A stretch of 64,000 nt of DNA from NCBI GenBank assembly GCA_036490335.1, contig DASXEB010000013.1, forward strand, positions 1-64,000. The letters run 5' to 3'. The notes under the pieces were generated by a model. The model was not told the DNA's origin, made no database searches, and saw only the letters and a list, made by a program, of their open reading frames with translations. This DNA is from Palsa-1392 sp036490335. GTDB lineage: Bacteria > Verrucomicrobiota > Verrucomicrobiia > Chthoniobacterales > UBA10450. The position numbers and the translations under genes are program-made. Positions 26,242 to 35,416 of the stretch are shown here, one piece after another. Within the stretch, counting starts at the first letter, position 1; every line of letters begins with the position of its first letter.

Positions 26242-27369
26242 TCACGAGGGCGAAGCGCTGCCATCGCCGTTCTGAAACGCCGGCTCAAAATTCATCCCGT
26301 GCGCCTCCGCGACAGCCTGATGCGTCAGTTTTCCATCCATCGTGTTGATGCCGCCGATGAGCGCGGGTTGACGTTCGCACGCGCCTTTCAAACCGAGATC
26401 GCCGAGTAGCTCGACGTAACGATACGTGATGTTGGTCAGCGCTTGAGTCGCGGTGCGCGCGTAGGCCGCGGGCATGTTCGCGACGCAATAATGAATCACG
26501 CCTTCCTCGACGTAAATCGGATCAAGATGCGTCGTCGGGCGCGAAGTCTCGACGCAGCCGCCCTGATCGATCGCGATGTCGACGACGACGCTGCCCGGTT
26601 TCATCGCGCGCAACATTTCGCGCGTGATTAATTTCGGCGCCTTCGCGCCCGGCACGAGGACCGCGCCGATGAGCAGATCGACCGTCGGCATTAATTCTTG
26701 CAGATGCGCTTCGTTCGAAAAAAGCGTGTGCGCGTTCTGCATCGTGAGATCGAGAAAACGCATCCGCTCGAGATCGACTTCGAGAATCGTCACGTCCGCG
26801 CCGAGCCCGGTCGCCATGCGCGCTGCGTTCACGCCTGAAGTTCCGCCGCCGAGCACGACGACGCGTCCCGGCAAAACTCCCGGCACGCCGCCGAGGAGAA
26901 CGCCGTTTCCGCCGTTGTGTTTCGCGAGATAAAACGCGCCCATCACGACCGACATGCGGCCGGCGATTTCGCTCATCGGCTCGAGCAACGGCAAACGGTT
27001 ACCGACTTGAATCGTCTCGTAAGCGACGCCGGTCACGCCCGATTTCAGAAGCGCCTCGGTCAGCGCGCGACTCGCCGCGAGATGGAGATAAGTGAAAAGA
27101 ATCTGGCCTTTGCGCAGCAACTCGTACTCGGCCGGGAGCGGCTCTTTCACTTTCACGATCATCTCGGCCTGGCGAAAAACTTCGCGCGCCTCATCGATCA
27201 TCTTCGCGCCCGCCGCTGCGTAATCGGCATCCGAATAACCGGAACCAACGCCGGCGTTTTTCTCCACGAGCACGGTGTGGCCGCGTTTCGTCAATTGACG
27301 CGCCGCGGAGGGCAACAGGCTGACGCGATTTTCCTGCTGCTTAATCTCTTTCGGGATGCCGATGATCAT
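26242..27369 (-). CDS. ald: Alanine dehydrogenase
   Basis: 375 residues, the standard length. N-terminal MIIGIPKEIKQQENRVSLLP, catalytic Lys region VKVKEPLPAEY, His in LFTYLHLAASR, NAD-binding VVVLGGGTSGVNAARMA, and VDIAIDQGGCVETSRPTTH. It interconverts L-alanine and pyruvate plus ammonium with NAD. The last residues (GDGSASPS) extend slightly past the usual end. No 9-mer is inside. It lies downstream of yqgE on the same strand, 76 bases away. Confidence 0.96.
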   Translation of the reverse strand: MIIGIPKEIKQQENRVSLLPSAARQLTKRGHTVLVEKNAGVGSGYSDADYAAAGAKMIDEAREVFRQAEMIVKVKEPLPAEYELLRKGQILFTYLHLAASRALTEALLKSGVTGVAYETIQVGNRLPLLEPMSEIAGRMSVVMGAFYLAKHNGGNGVLLGGVPGVLPGRVVVLGGGTSGVNAARMATGLGADVTILEVDLERMRFLDLTMQNAHTLFSNEAHLQELMPTVDLLIGAVLVPGAKAPKLITREMLRAMKPGSVVVDIAIDQGGCVETSRPTTHLDPIYVEEGVIHYCVANMPAAYARTATQALTNITYRYVELLGDLGLKGACERQPALIGGINTMDGKLTHQAVAEAHGMNFEPAFQNGDGSASPS

Positions 27370-27445
27370 GGAAGTGATGTGAGTTAGCGATTTTTGATCG
27401 GCGGCGCAAACTCAATCGCGTCTCTTCGCGCGATCGCGCACCCGC

Positions 27446-27997
27446 TCAATTCAGCGATGGATCGTCCGGCGCAGCCGCGAGCATTTTGAACCACGGCCCG
27501 AGTCCGCGCATGATCTCGAACCACAACTTCGGCAAACGTTCCGGCGTCAGCTCGGCCTGCGCCGGTTGATGCAAGAGCCAGGCGTTTTGCGCCAGCTCGC
27601 GCTCGAGCTGGCCCGCGCCCCAGCCGGCGTAACCGACAAAGGCCCGGATCGAATTTGAATTTTCTTCAACAAACGACGCGATGCTGCCGGGAAGCGCATT
27701 TTGGTTCATCGTTAGGCCGGCGTCCTTCGACCAGTCGAAAGCGGCGAACATGACTTCGTTCGTCGCCACCGGGCCGCCGGCGTAAACGGCCACGTCGGCC
27801 AGCGCGTCGAGGCCGTCCTCATCGGTCAGGTCGGAGACGGTTTTATCGAGCGGCCGATTTAAAATCACCCCACTCGCGCCCGCCTTTGCGTCGTGCGCGG
27901 AAATGAACAAAACGCTGCGCCGAAAATTCGGATCGCGCAGGTTCGGATGCGCGACGAGCAATTGCCCGGCGAGATTTGCTTTCTCAAGATGGCGCAC
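27446..27997 (-). CDS. YqgE/AlgH family protein
   Basis: 183 residues from a GTG start (MRHLEKANLAGQLLVAHPNL). The family opening AGQLLVAHPNLRDPNFRRSVLFI is plain, followed by GVILNRPL, VYAGGPV and FVGYAGWGAGQLERE. An upstream ATG at 28132 would overlap recF by 76 bases and add residues foreign to the family, so the GTG was preferred. Biochemical function is not established; the family (UPF0301) was first linked to alginate regulation. A 9-mer at 27709 gives GLTM. Confidence 0.85.
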   Translation of the reverse strand: MRHLEKANLAGQLLVAHPNLRDPNFRRSVLFISAHDAKAGASGVILNRPLDKTVSDLTDEDGLDALADVAVYAGGPVATNEVMFAAFDWSKDAGLTMNQNALPGSIASFVEENSNSIRAFVGYAGWGAGQLERELAQNAWLLHQPAQAELTPERLPKLWFEIMRGLGPWFKMLAAAPDDPSLN

Positions 27998-28056
27998 CAG
28001 AAAATAAAAACGCCGCCGCTCATGCGCGCAAGTCGCCGCAAACTGATCGACTTTGT

Positions 28057-29115
28057 TTATCGCTGAGAGGCGATGCGAATTTTGCCGTGCGACAATTCCA
28101 AAACCGGGCCGACCGAACCATCCGCGCGCCAATCGAGATTTGTCGCGGTGACAAATTTTTGCGACTCGTTAGGCAGCGATTGCAGGAGCGCGTTCCGGCG
28201 CGTGCCATCGAGCTCGCCGAAAATATCGTCGATCAACAAAAGCGGCGGGCTCTCACCTTCTTCCGCGAAAATCCGCGCCTGCGCGAGTTTCAGGGCGAGC
28301 GCGGCCGTGCGCTGCTGGCCTTCGGAAGCAAATTGCGCTGCCGGCATCTCCGCGATTTCAATTTGCAGATCGTCGCGATGCGGACCGACCGTCGTCACGC
28401 GCAGACGCGTGTCCGCGGCCGCGACGCGCGCGAGATGCGCCGCGAAATCTTCCTCGCTCCCCGGCGCATAACTCAGTTTAAAGATTTCCCTCTCGCCGCT
28501 GATCTCGCGATGACTCGCCGCCGCGGCCGGAGCAATTCTCCGAACGAGCGCGGCGCGCATTTCGCCTAACGAGCGGCCGGCCCGAACGAGCGGCTCGGCG
28601 TAGGCGGCGAGTTCGCGCGGTCGCGCCGGCGAAGTTTTGAGAAGCGCGTTGCGCGCCCGCAGCGCCCGCTCGTAGGTGCGCAAAGTCGGGCGATAACGTG
28701 GATCGATCTGGCTGCCGATGAAATCAAGGTAGCGCCGGCGCATTTCCGCGCCGCCGCGAATCAGGTCGAGATCGTGGTTGGCGAAGGAAACCACCCGCAT
28801 CAGGCGAAGATAATCGGCCAAGTCCCGTTGTTCTGAACTATCGAACAAGACGCGCCTCCGGAGAACGCTGTAATAAAACTGGAGGAGATGTTCCTCGACG
28901 TGGCCACCGACGGAAAACGAGCGTTCGCCGGCGCGGATCGCGGAGGAGAGAGTCGCGGTGCGTTGCGATTGCAAGCGCAAAAGTACGCAGGCGGCTTCGA
29001 GCACGGTCGTTTTTCCCTGTCCGTTTGCGCCGACAATGAAATTGAATCCGGTCGAAAATTCGACTGCGATCGCTTCGAAACAGCGAAAGTTTCGCAGTTC
29101 CAGATCGCGAAGCAT
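28057..29115 (-). CDS. recF: DNA replication and repair protein RecF
   Basis: 352 residues. SMC-like ATPase: ELRNFRCFEAIAVEFSTGFN, Walker A GANGQGKT near residue 33, the RecF segments MRRRYLDFIGSQIDP and VGPHRDDL, signature SEGQQRTAAL and Walker B LLLIDDIFGELD. It loads RecA at single-strand gaps with RecO and RecR. It is separated by 9 bases from the transglutaminase gene upstream and is not beside dnaA-dnaN here. 9-mers lie at 28166 and 28564. Confidence 0.94.
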   Translation of the reverse strand: MLRDLELRNFRCFEAIAVEFSTGFNFIVGANGQGKTTVLEAACVLLRLQSQRTATLSSAIRAGERSFSVGGHVEEHLLQFYYSVLRRRVLFDSSEQRDLADYLRLMRVVSFANHDLDLIRGGAEMRRRYLDFIGSQIDPRYRPTLRTYERALRARNALLKTSPARPRELAAYAEPLVRAGRSLGEMRAALVRRIAPAAAASHREISGEREIFKLSYAPGSEEDFAAHLARVAAADTRLRVTTVGPHRDDLQIEIAEMPAAQFASEGQQRTAALALKLAQARIFAEEGESPPLLLIDDIFGELDGTRRNALLQSLPNESQKFVTATNLDWRADGSVGPVLELSHGKIRIASQR

Positions 29116-29124
29116 GGCGCGGAA

Positions 29125-29976
29125 TTAGAGCGCGACGAGCTCGAGCCGGGTCGTCATGCGCGCGCTCGTCGGGCCGCGTTGATAATAGCTGCCGTCGATC
29201 GGGGTCACGTCCGCGGGCGTGATGCCGACGGCGGCGGCGATGAAGTTGTGGTTGCAAAAAATTCCGTTCGTCGGGTCCATCCCGACCCAGCCCGCGCCAG
29301 GCAGGTAAACTTCCGTCCAGGCGTGGAGCGAACCCTCGGCGCGTCGCGATTCCGCCTCGGCTTCGCGCAAATAGCCACTCGTTAGGCGCGCGGCCAGGCC
29401 GGCCTGCTGCAGAATGGCGGCAAGAAGGAGCGCGATGTCGCGGCAGGCGCCTTTGCCGAGGCGCAGAGTGTCGTTAGGCGAACGCGCGGCGCCTTCTTCG
29501 CGGCGTTCGTAGCGGACGCATTCGTGCAGGCGCTCGTTTAATTCCACGAGCGTGGCGACGGTTTCGCGCGACGTATCTGCGCGCGGAATTTCCCAGCTGG
29601 GAAGTTGCAGACGATTCGTTAGGCCGTTGGTGCGAAACGGGGCGAGCGCGATCTCCAATTCCGGCGCGTAGGCAAACGGCAGGGTCGTCGCTGCGGGCGT
29701 GAGGATGAAGTCGAACGGGTTCTTTTTTTGCAGGGCGAGATCGAGCTCGAGCGCGAAGCGAAGTTCGCACGCCGGCTCGGTGTAGGAACAATCGATTACG
29801 CAGTTATCGAACGCGTCGCGCGCAAAACGCACGCGCGCGCCTTCGTTGGTTTGAAATTTCCACCGCAGGAGTTGCGTGAAGACGTCGCCGCGTGGAATCA
29901 ACCGCAGCGCATGCCGCGAAAAACGCACCGGCGCGGCATAATTGTAGGTTGTCTCGTAGCGGATGCCGAGCTGCAT
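29125..29976 (-). CDS. Transglutaminase-like protein
   Basis: 283 residues from MQLGIRYETTYNYAAPVRFS, the characteristic opening; an ATG 60 bases upstream adds residues outside the family. The bacterial N-terminal beta domain is followed by the Cys-His-Asp core: LGKGACRDIALLLAAIL, SLHAWTEVYLPGAGW and MDPTNG. Most likely a peptidase or amidase acting on peptide bonds. Three 9-mers lie within (29379, 29471, 29616). It heads the minus-strand group transglutaminase-recF-yqgE-ald. Confidence 0.88.
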   Translation of the reverse strand: MQLGIRYETTYNYAAPVRFSRHALRLIPRGDVFTQLLRWKFQTNEGARVRFARDAFDNCVIDCSYTEPACELRFALELDLALQKKNPFDFILTPAATTLPFAYAPELEIALAPFRTNGLTNRLQLPSWEIPRADTSRETVATLVELNERLHECVRYERREEGAARSPNDTLRLGKGACRDIALLLAAILQQAGLAARLTSGYLREAEAESRRAEGSLHAWTEVYLPGAGWVGMDPTNGIFCNHNFIAAAVGITPADVTPIDGSYYQRGPTSARMTTRLELVAL

Positions 29977-30030
29977 GCGGGAAAGTAGAAGGCGGCCAAA
30001 AATTTTCCTCTCCGATTCCAAAAATTTTTC

Positions 30031-30059
30031 TTGCACGATTTGTTAACAGGGTTTATTAC
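30031..30059 (+). promoter_or_regulatory. Candidate sigma70-type promoter upstream of the DUF4230 leader
   Basis: TTGCAC (30031-30036), a 17-base spacer and TATTAC (30054-30059) give a modest match to -35/-10 boxes in an AT-rich patch between divergent genes. A transcript from here would begin near 30065 and run into the hairpin at 30096. Weak evidence, by eye only. Confidence 0.35.
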
Positions 30060-30095
30060 TTCAACAGATTTGAACGATTGTTCTGGGGGGAACAG

Positions 30096-30137
30096 CCGCC
30101 CTTCATGCCCTTCGGGTGTGGGGGGCGGTACTTTTTT
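30096..30137 (+). terminator. Leader hairpin with T-run just before the DUF4230 gene
   Basis: CCGCCC (30096-30101) pairs with GGGCGG (30123-30128) around an inner CCC-TTCG-GG stem, followed by TACTTTTTT (30129-30137), the form of a Rho-independent terminator. It ends only 6 bases before the ATG at 30144, so it sits in the 5' leader rather than after a gene on this strand. It could be an attenuator, or end a short RNA of about 65 bases. Confidence 0.5.
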
Positions 30138-30143
30138 GGGGTA

Positions 30144-30815
30144 ATGGAGCCCGCGCACCCCGTGCCGCCGGCGCATCGGTTCGGCTGGCCGCTTGCTGCG
30201 GCTGTGAGCGTTTTCATTCTCGCGCTGCTCTGTGCGTTTCTTTTTTATCGCTGCGAAACCTTTCCGGCGCACTCGGCGCGCGGGCTGGAAAAAATTGGGC
30301 GTGAGGCTGGCGACGCATTCGCCCGGCTGGCGCATCTGCGTCCGCAAGTCACGGTCAACAACCGCGTTTATCTCGAACAGACCGCGAGCGTCGCGCAGCT
30401 TGCGGTGGTCGATCGCCAGGTCGAGGTCGAGCACGAGATGACGCACTCGTGGGCAGGGAGCACGAAGCGGATCAAGCTGCACGGCACTTTCTCGGTCAAG
30501 GCCGGATTCGATCTGCGCAAGAAATTTTCCGTCCGGGTTGCGCCGGACGAAGTCGTGATCGAGATGCCGCACGCCGAAATCCTGTCCGTCGAGCAGGAAA
30601 AAGTGGATGTTCTCGTTTTTGAAAATGGTTTCTGGAACCGGATTTCGCCTCACGACATCGAGCACGAACTCGCCGCTCTCCCGCAGCTCGCACGCGCGCA
30701 GTCGAGCGGTCTGCCGGCGGAAGCAGAGAATGTTTTTACCCGCGAACTCTTGCAGCAGTTTCATCCCGCGCAGCGCGTCCGCACGATTTTTCCCGCGCCA
30801 ACGCCGGGTGGTTGA
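30144..30815 (+). CDS. DUF4230-like membrane-anchored protein
   Basis: 223 residues. One N-terminal membrane helix (about 15-37), then an extracytoplasmic domain with QVTVNNRVYLEQTASVAQLA, KLHGTFSVKAGFDLRKKFSV and EVVIEMPHAEILSVEQEKVDV. The alternation of a membrane anchor, a GxDL strand and an LPxPxILS-like strand is that of DUF4230. Function unknown. The start at MEPAHPVPP was chosen because the long upstream frame overlaps the divergent transglutaminase gene. It is followed by the AsmA-like gene after 28 bases, which include a 9-mer (30832). Confidence 0.65.
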   Translation: MEPAHPVPPAHRFGWPLAAAVSVFILALLCAFLFYRCETFPAHSARGLEKIGREAGDAFARLAHLRPQVTVNNRVYLEQTASVAQLAVVDRQVEVEHEMTHSWAGSTKRIKLHGTFSVKAGFDLRKKFSVRVAPDEVVIEMPHAEILSVEQEKVDVLVFENGFWNRISPHDIEHELAALPQLARAQSSGLPAEAENVFTRELLQQFHPAQRVRTIFPAPTPGG

Positions 30816-30843
30816 TCGAGTTCGTTAGGCAGCGCTTTGTTCG

Positions 30844-33666
30844 ATGTCTTTTCGCAAAGGTCTGCTTTTTCTTGCTTTGGCTCTTTTCGTCGCGCTCGCT
30901 TTGACGGCGCTGCTCGCGCCGTTTGCCGTTCGCCGCGGAGTCTCGCTTTGGCTCGTCTGGGCGGCGCGGCGCGAAGGCATGACGGTTGAGATTGGAAAAA
31001 TCGCCGCGCCGTTTTTGGGCGCGATCACGATCGACGAACTCCGGCTTGCCCCCGCGAACGCGACCGGCCGTGAGGTGCAACTGCACGCGTCGCATCTCGT
31101 CTTCGATCTCAATTTTCGCGGCTGGATTTTCGCCCGGCACGCGCGCCTCGTGCGCTCGATCGAAATCGCGCAACTCAGCGGCAGCGTTCGTGACACCGGC
31201 ACGAAAAACAACCTGCCGCTCGACTGGCGCAGCCTCGAGCGGCTCCTTCCGGACGACTTTGATTTTCGCCGCGTCGATCTCGACGTGGTGACAAACACGA
31301 GCGCGTTCGCTTTTCGCGGGCTCTCCCTTGACGCGAGCGAGATTGAGTCGGGAAAATTTTTTGCCCATCAGATCTCGGTCACGTCGCCCTTGCTCCGCCA
31401 GACCTTCGCCGATCTGCGCGGCGCGACTTCGTGGGAAGATGATCGCCTGACCATTGCCGGAATTTCTTTCGTCACCGGCCTCGATCTCGAAGCGCTCACG
31501 ATCGATCTCTCGCGCCTAACGAAAAGACAGGTCGGACTCGACTTCCAACTCGACGCTTTCGGCGGCACGCTGCGCGCGAGTTTCGAAGGCCGCGGCGGCG
31601 GAAAAAAATTCGCGGTCGATCTCGCCGGCTCCGCTTCCGACATTTCGCTCGCGCAGATTTCGCAGGCGGCCGGATTCGTCGAGCCCCTCAGCGGCGTCGT
31701 GCGCGCATCGAAGTTTACTTTCCGCGGAAATCCCGGCCAGTTTCTCGACGCGACCGCGTCGATCTGGATCGACCTGCGCGATTTTGCCTGGCGCGAGCGC
31801 CGCGCGGACCGGGTTGTTTTCGGCGGCACCTATTACGATCGGCGTTTGCAGCTCGAGCAACTTTTCGTGCAGCAAAAACAAAACGAGCTGACCGTAAATG
31901 GCGAGCTTATCTGGCCGGCAAAACCGATTCGTCTCGCCGGGTTCCAATTTCGCGGGCAATTGAATGCCGCAATTCCGGACGCGAATACGTTCGCGCAACT
32001 TTTCGGCGCGCGGAACGGCGATTTTGCCGGCGCGCTCTCGGCGAGTGGCGAGCTCAATTCGCTGCAACCGCGCGCGCAAGGCCGGCTGACGTTGCGTGGC
32101 CAGGGCGTGACCTTTCGCGGCGTCGCCCTCGACTCGTTAGGCGTGGAGTTGCAGCAGGAAGGTTTCGAGACCGATGTGAAGAATTTGCAGTTGCGCCACG
32201 GCGACGATTTCCTCCGCGCTCACGGAAGCGTGAACCTGAAATCGCCGCACGCCTATTCCGCGCGGCTGACCGGCGCGATCAACCGGCTCGCAGATTACGC
32301 GCCGCTTTTTCCGAAAACCTGGCGCGCGCCGACCGGCGGCGGTCTCACTTTTGACTGGAGCGGCGACGGCACGTTCGACGCGCACTCGGGCACGATGCAA
32401 CTCGCGGCGCACGGCTTGCAATTTCCGATCACGGGACTGCGTTCGCCTTTCGATGTCACGCTCGAAGGGACCTACTCGCCGCAGGATGTTTTTTTTCGCA
32501 CCTGCAAACTGGCGAACGATCGCTTTTCGTTAGGCGGCTTCGTCATGCTCGGGAGCAACTTCATCGAGCTGCAGGCGCTCGACCTCTCCCTCGACGGCAC
32601 GCCGCACCTCCGCGGCACGATTTTCCTTCCCATCGGCATCGATCGCTGGCGTAAAACCGGCAGTCTTTTTGAGGCTTTCGACGACCGGCAAAAATTTGAC
32701 GTCGATCTCGCCGTCGAACATCTCGACCTCGCCGCCTGTGCCGGCGCGCTCGGCGAAAAGGACGCCGTCACCGGCCTGCTCGATGGCAAGCTCGCGGCCT
32801 TTGGACCGCTTGCCGCGCTTCAAGTCACGACCGCCTGGCACCTGCAAAGTCTCGGACCGGCCGCCTCGCGCAACCAAATCGATTTCGATCTGCATTACGA
32901 TTCCGGCCGCGCCGAGGCCGAACTGCGCGCGCTCTTTGGCGTCTCGAGTCCGCTCGTCGCGCGCGCCTCGATTCCGCTTCGATTGCGCAAGGCGGAGCTC
33001 GGCGCCGGCTCGATCTTCGACGCGAGCGCGCCCTTTTCTTTCACTCTCGATTGCCCGGCGCTCTTTCTCGAAACGCTGCCGCAAATGTTGCAACCGGCGC
33101 GCGCAAGCGGCGGCGGGCTTACCGGAAAAATCAGTTACACAAACACGCTGCACGATCCGCGCATCGAGGGCGAAGCGCATCTCTTCGCGGGAAAGTTTTC
33201 GCCGGCGCCACCGTGGCCGGACGTGACCAATGTCGCAGCCGATTTGCGTTTCGCGAATCACGCGGCCTCGATAGCGTTTTTGCGCTTCGATGCCGGTGGC
33301 GTCCCGCTGCGATGGCACGGCAGCCTGACGACAAATCCGCCCGCGGCCACATTGCAGCTTTTGCCTGACGGCGACGTCGCGCTGCGCGATTTGCCCGCGA
33401 CGGGCGCAAGCGCCGCGGGTTTCGAAATTGCGGAAACGAAAACAAACGCGGGCCTGCCCAAATTGCGGGAAGCGACCGTTAGGGCGAACGCTCGTTCCTC
33501 CGCCGTCAGCCTAACGACCGCGACCGATCGCGGCGTGCGCATTTTCTCCATCGAACCGGCGCCGTCGACGGCCGCGCCGCCATTGCTTCTGCAAGTCGCG
33601 CGGCCCGCGATCGAGCAACCGCTTTTGCAGTTGCGCCTCAGCGATAAACAAACGCCGTGGCCGTGA
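30844..33666 (+). CDS. Large AsmA/TamB-like exported protein
   Basis: 940 residues: one N-terminal membrane helix (MSFRKGLLFLALALFVALAL), then repeated beta-rich segments of the AsmA/TamB/YhdP bridge-like type (VQLHASHLVFDLNFRGWIFA; ELTVNGELIWPAKPIRLAGF; LRLSDKQTPWP at the end). Such proteins form long grooves across the periplasm that carry phospholipid to the outer membrane; the assignment rests on length, anchor and repetitive architecture rather than a unique motif. 9-mers lie at 31514, 32134, 32527 and 33509. The last 29 bases overlap a convergent gene. Confidence 0.65.
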   Translation: MSFRKGLLFLALALFVALALTALLAPFAVRRGVSLWLVWAARREGMTVEIGKIAAPFLGAITIDELRLAPANATGREVQLHASHLVFDLNFRGWIFARHARLVRSIEIAQLSGSVRDTGTKNNLPLDWRSLERLLPDDFDFRRVDLDVVTNTSAFAFRGLSLDASEIESGKFFAHQISVTSPLLRQTFADLRGATSWEDDRLTIAGISFVTGLDLEALTIDLSRLTKRQVGLDFQLDAFGGTLRASFEGRGGGKKFAVDLAGSASDISLAQISQAAGFVEPLSGVVRASKFTFRGNPGQFLDATASIWIDLRDFAWRERRADRVVFGGTYYDRRLQLEQLFVQQKQNELTVNGELIWPAKPIRLAGFQFRGQLNAAIPDANTFAQLFGARNGDFAGALSASGELNSLQPRAQGRLTLRGQGVTFRGVALDSLGVELQQEGFETDVKNLQLRHGDDFLRAHGSVNLKSPHAYSARLTGAINRLADYAPLFPKTWRAPTGGGLTFDWSGDGTFDAHSGTMQLAAHGLQFPITGLRSPFDVTLEGTYSPQDVFFRTCKLANDRFSLGGFVMLGSNFIELQALDLSLDGTPHLRGTIFLPIGIDRWRKTGSLFEAFDDRQKFDVDLAVEHLDLAACAGALGEKDAVTGLLDGKLAAFGPLAALQVTTAWHLQSLGPAASRNQIDFDLHYDSGRAEAELRALFGVSSPLVARASIPLRLRKAELGAGSIFDASAPFSFTLDCPALFLETLPQMLQPARASGGGLTGKISYTNTLHDPRIEGEAHLFAGKFSPAPPWPDVTNVAADLRFANHAASIAFLRFDAGGVPLRWHGSLTTNPPAATLQLLPDGDVALRDLPATGASAAGFEIAETKTNAGLPKLREATVRANARSSAVSLTTATDRGVRIFSIEPAPSTAAPPLLLQVARPAIEQPLLQLRLSDKQTPWP

Positions 33667-34000
33667 CCAGTTTGCCGTCACGAATCAGTGCCGTGTGCTT
33701 TTGCAAACCGGTGTAGGCGCCGAAGACGTTGCGCACGTTGACCGAGAAATCGACCAGATAGCCGGAAATTTTCTGGCCCTTGATCGTTAGGGAACCTTGT
33801 CGCGGCGGCCCGAGCCATTTCACCTGCGCGCTCGCTGGATCGACCAGGCTCGTGTTCAGCCAGGCCGTGATGATCTGCTCATAATTATCCGGAAACGCGC
33901 CATAAATTTCCGATTCCGGTGGCGGAGTCGCCTGCGCCGTCGCCAGTCGCGGAACGAAAAGCGCGAGAACGAACCAAAGCAGCAGCGCGCGTCGCATCAT
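33638..34000 (-). CDS. Small secreted hypothetical protein
   Basis: 120 residues. Signal peptide (MMRRALLLWFVLALFVPRLATA) then a compact domain with AWLNTSLVDPASAQVKWLGPP, ISGYLVDFSVNVRNVFGAYTG and HTALIRDGKLVTATAFVY. The DPxSAxxKW stretch recurs in small periplasmic proteins of Proteobacteria, but I cannot name a family. It is convergent with, and overlaps by 29 bases, the AsmA-like gene. A 9-mer variant lies at 33787. Confidence 0.6.
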   Translation of the reverse strand: MMRRALLLWFVLALFVPRLATAQATPPPESEIYGAFPDNYEQIITAWLNTSLVDPASAQVKWLGPPRQGSLTIKGQKISGYLVDFSVNVRNVFGAYTGLQKHTALIRDGKLVTATAFVYR

Positions 34001-34087
34001 CGTCGCGAAAAATAGCGGCGCGCCCGAATGATGTCGAGCCGCGAAAAGAGGCTGTTAACGGCGGGCGCGTTTCTCTATTTATCGAGC

Positions 34088-35397
34088 ATGAAGAATCTTT
34101 TTCTGCTCGCGCTCCTCATCGTTTGCTTGTCGTTAGGCAACGTCACCGTTATCCGCGCGCAGCCGCCCGTCGCCGCGACGGCCACGCCGACAGAAACGTT
34201 CGATCCGGCCGCGGCTACGCAGGCCTGGCTCGCTTCCGTGCCGGCGGAAAAGCGCGCAAAATCGGACGCCTATTTCGAAGGCGGCTACTGGCTGCTCCTT
34301 TGGGATTTTTTATTGAGCGCGGCCATCGCCCTCTTTTTGTTAGGCAGCAGGCTCTCCGCGCGCATGCGCGACTTCGCCGAGCGCACCACGCGCATCAAGG
34401 CATTCCAGGTCGCGCTTTACATCATTCCTTACACGCTGCTGGTCGCGGTCCTCTCCTTTCCGTTAGGCGTCTATCGCGATTATTTTCGCGAGCACGCCTA
34501 CGGGCTGGCGACGCAAACTTTCGCGCCCTGGTTCAGCGAACAACTCATCTCGCTCGGCGTTGGGATCGTCGGCGCGGTCATTCTAACGATCGTGCTCTAC
34601 GCGGTTTTCGGCGCGCTCCGCGCACCTGGTGGATTTGGGGCACGGGCGTCGGGATTTTTTTTGCTGTGATCGAAATCCTGCTCTCGCCGATTTTTATCGA
34701 GCCGCTTTTCAATACCTACAAGCCGCTGACCGATCCGAAAATCAGCGCGTCGATCCTGGCCATGGCGCGCGCGAATGAAATTCCGGTGCGGCAGGTTTTC
34801 GAATTCGATGCCTCGCGCCAAACGAACCGCGTCAGCGCGAATGTCGCCGGAATTTTCGGCAGTGCGCGGATCGCGCTGAACGACAACCTGCTCAAGCAAT
34901 GCACCCTGCCGGAAATCCGCGCCGTCATGGCGCACGAGATGGGGCACTACGTGCTCAATCACGTCTGGAAACTGATCCTCTATTTCAGCGTTTTCATTTT
35001 CGTCGGCTTCGTCGTGCTGCGCTTTTTCTTCGATGCCTCTGTGCGGCGCTGGGGCGTGCGCGGCATCGCCGATCCGGCCGGCTTCCCGCTCCTCGCGCTG
35101 ATCTTCGGCACTTATTTTTTCCTGCTCACGCCCTTCACGAACACCGTCACGCGCGTGACCGAACGCGAGGCGGACGCGTTTGGGATCAATACCGCGCGCG
35201 AGGCGGACGGTTTTGCGAAGGTCGCGCTCAAGCTCGGCGTTTATCGCAAACTCGATCCCGGCCCGATCGAGGAATTCATCTTCTTCGATCATCCGAGCGG
35301 CCGTGCGCGCATTCGCATGGCGATGGATTGGAAGGCGGCCAACCTGCCCGCGGGCGATGCGGGAACGCCGAGCTCGATACTCGTTAGGCAACGTTAG
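34088..35397 (+). CDS. M48 (Ste24-type) membrane metalloprotease, frameshifted
   Basis: The gene reads in one frame from MKNLFLLALLIVCLSLG through four membrane helices to YAVFGALR near 34620. It continues in another frame from RTWWIWGTGVGIFFAVIEIL to the stop at 35397. The second part carries the zinc site VMAHEMGHYVLNH, the third ligand in TEREADAFGIN, and FIFFDHPSGRARI, all standard for Ste24/CAAX-type proteases. A one-base loss near 34615-34630 would rejoin the frames; no slippery heptamer is apparent. Either a sequence error or a pseudogene. The TAG stop is part of an ACGTTAGGC motif variant. Confidence 0.8.
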
Positions 35398-35416
35398 GCA
35401 AGACTGCCTAACGAGT
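35380..35416. terminator. Bidirectional terminator-like hairpin made of inverted 9-mer copies
   Basis: ACTCGTTAGGCA (35379-35390) faces TGCCTAACGAGT (35405-35416), a perfect 12-base inverted repeat with a 14-base loop that itself holds a third motif variant (ACGTTAGGC, 35391-35399). It lies exactly between the convergent M48 and S1/P1 nuclease genes, and both stop codons are TAG triplets inside motif copies. The arrangement mirrors Neisseria and Haemophilus, where inverted uptake sequences act as terminators. Confidence 0.75.

Noticed and set aside
34615..34630. Programmed -1 frameshift in the M48 gene
   Set aside because: No X XXY YYZ slippery heptamer or following pseudoknot was seen; a sequence error or lesion is simpler.
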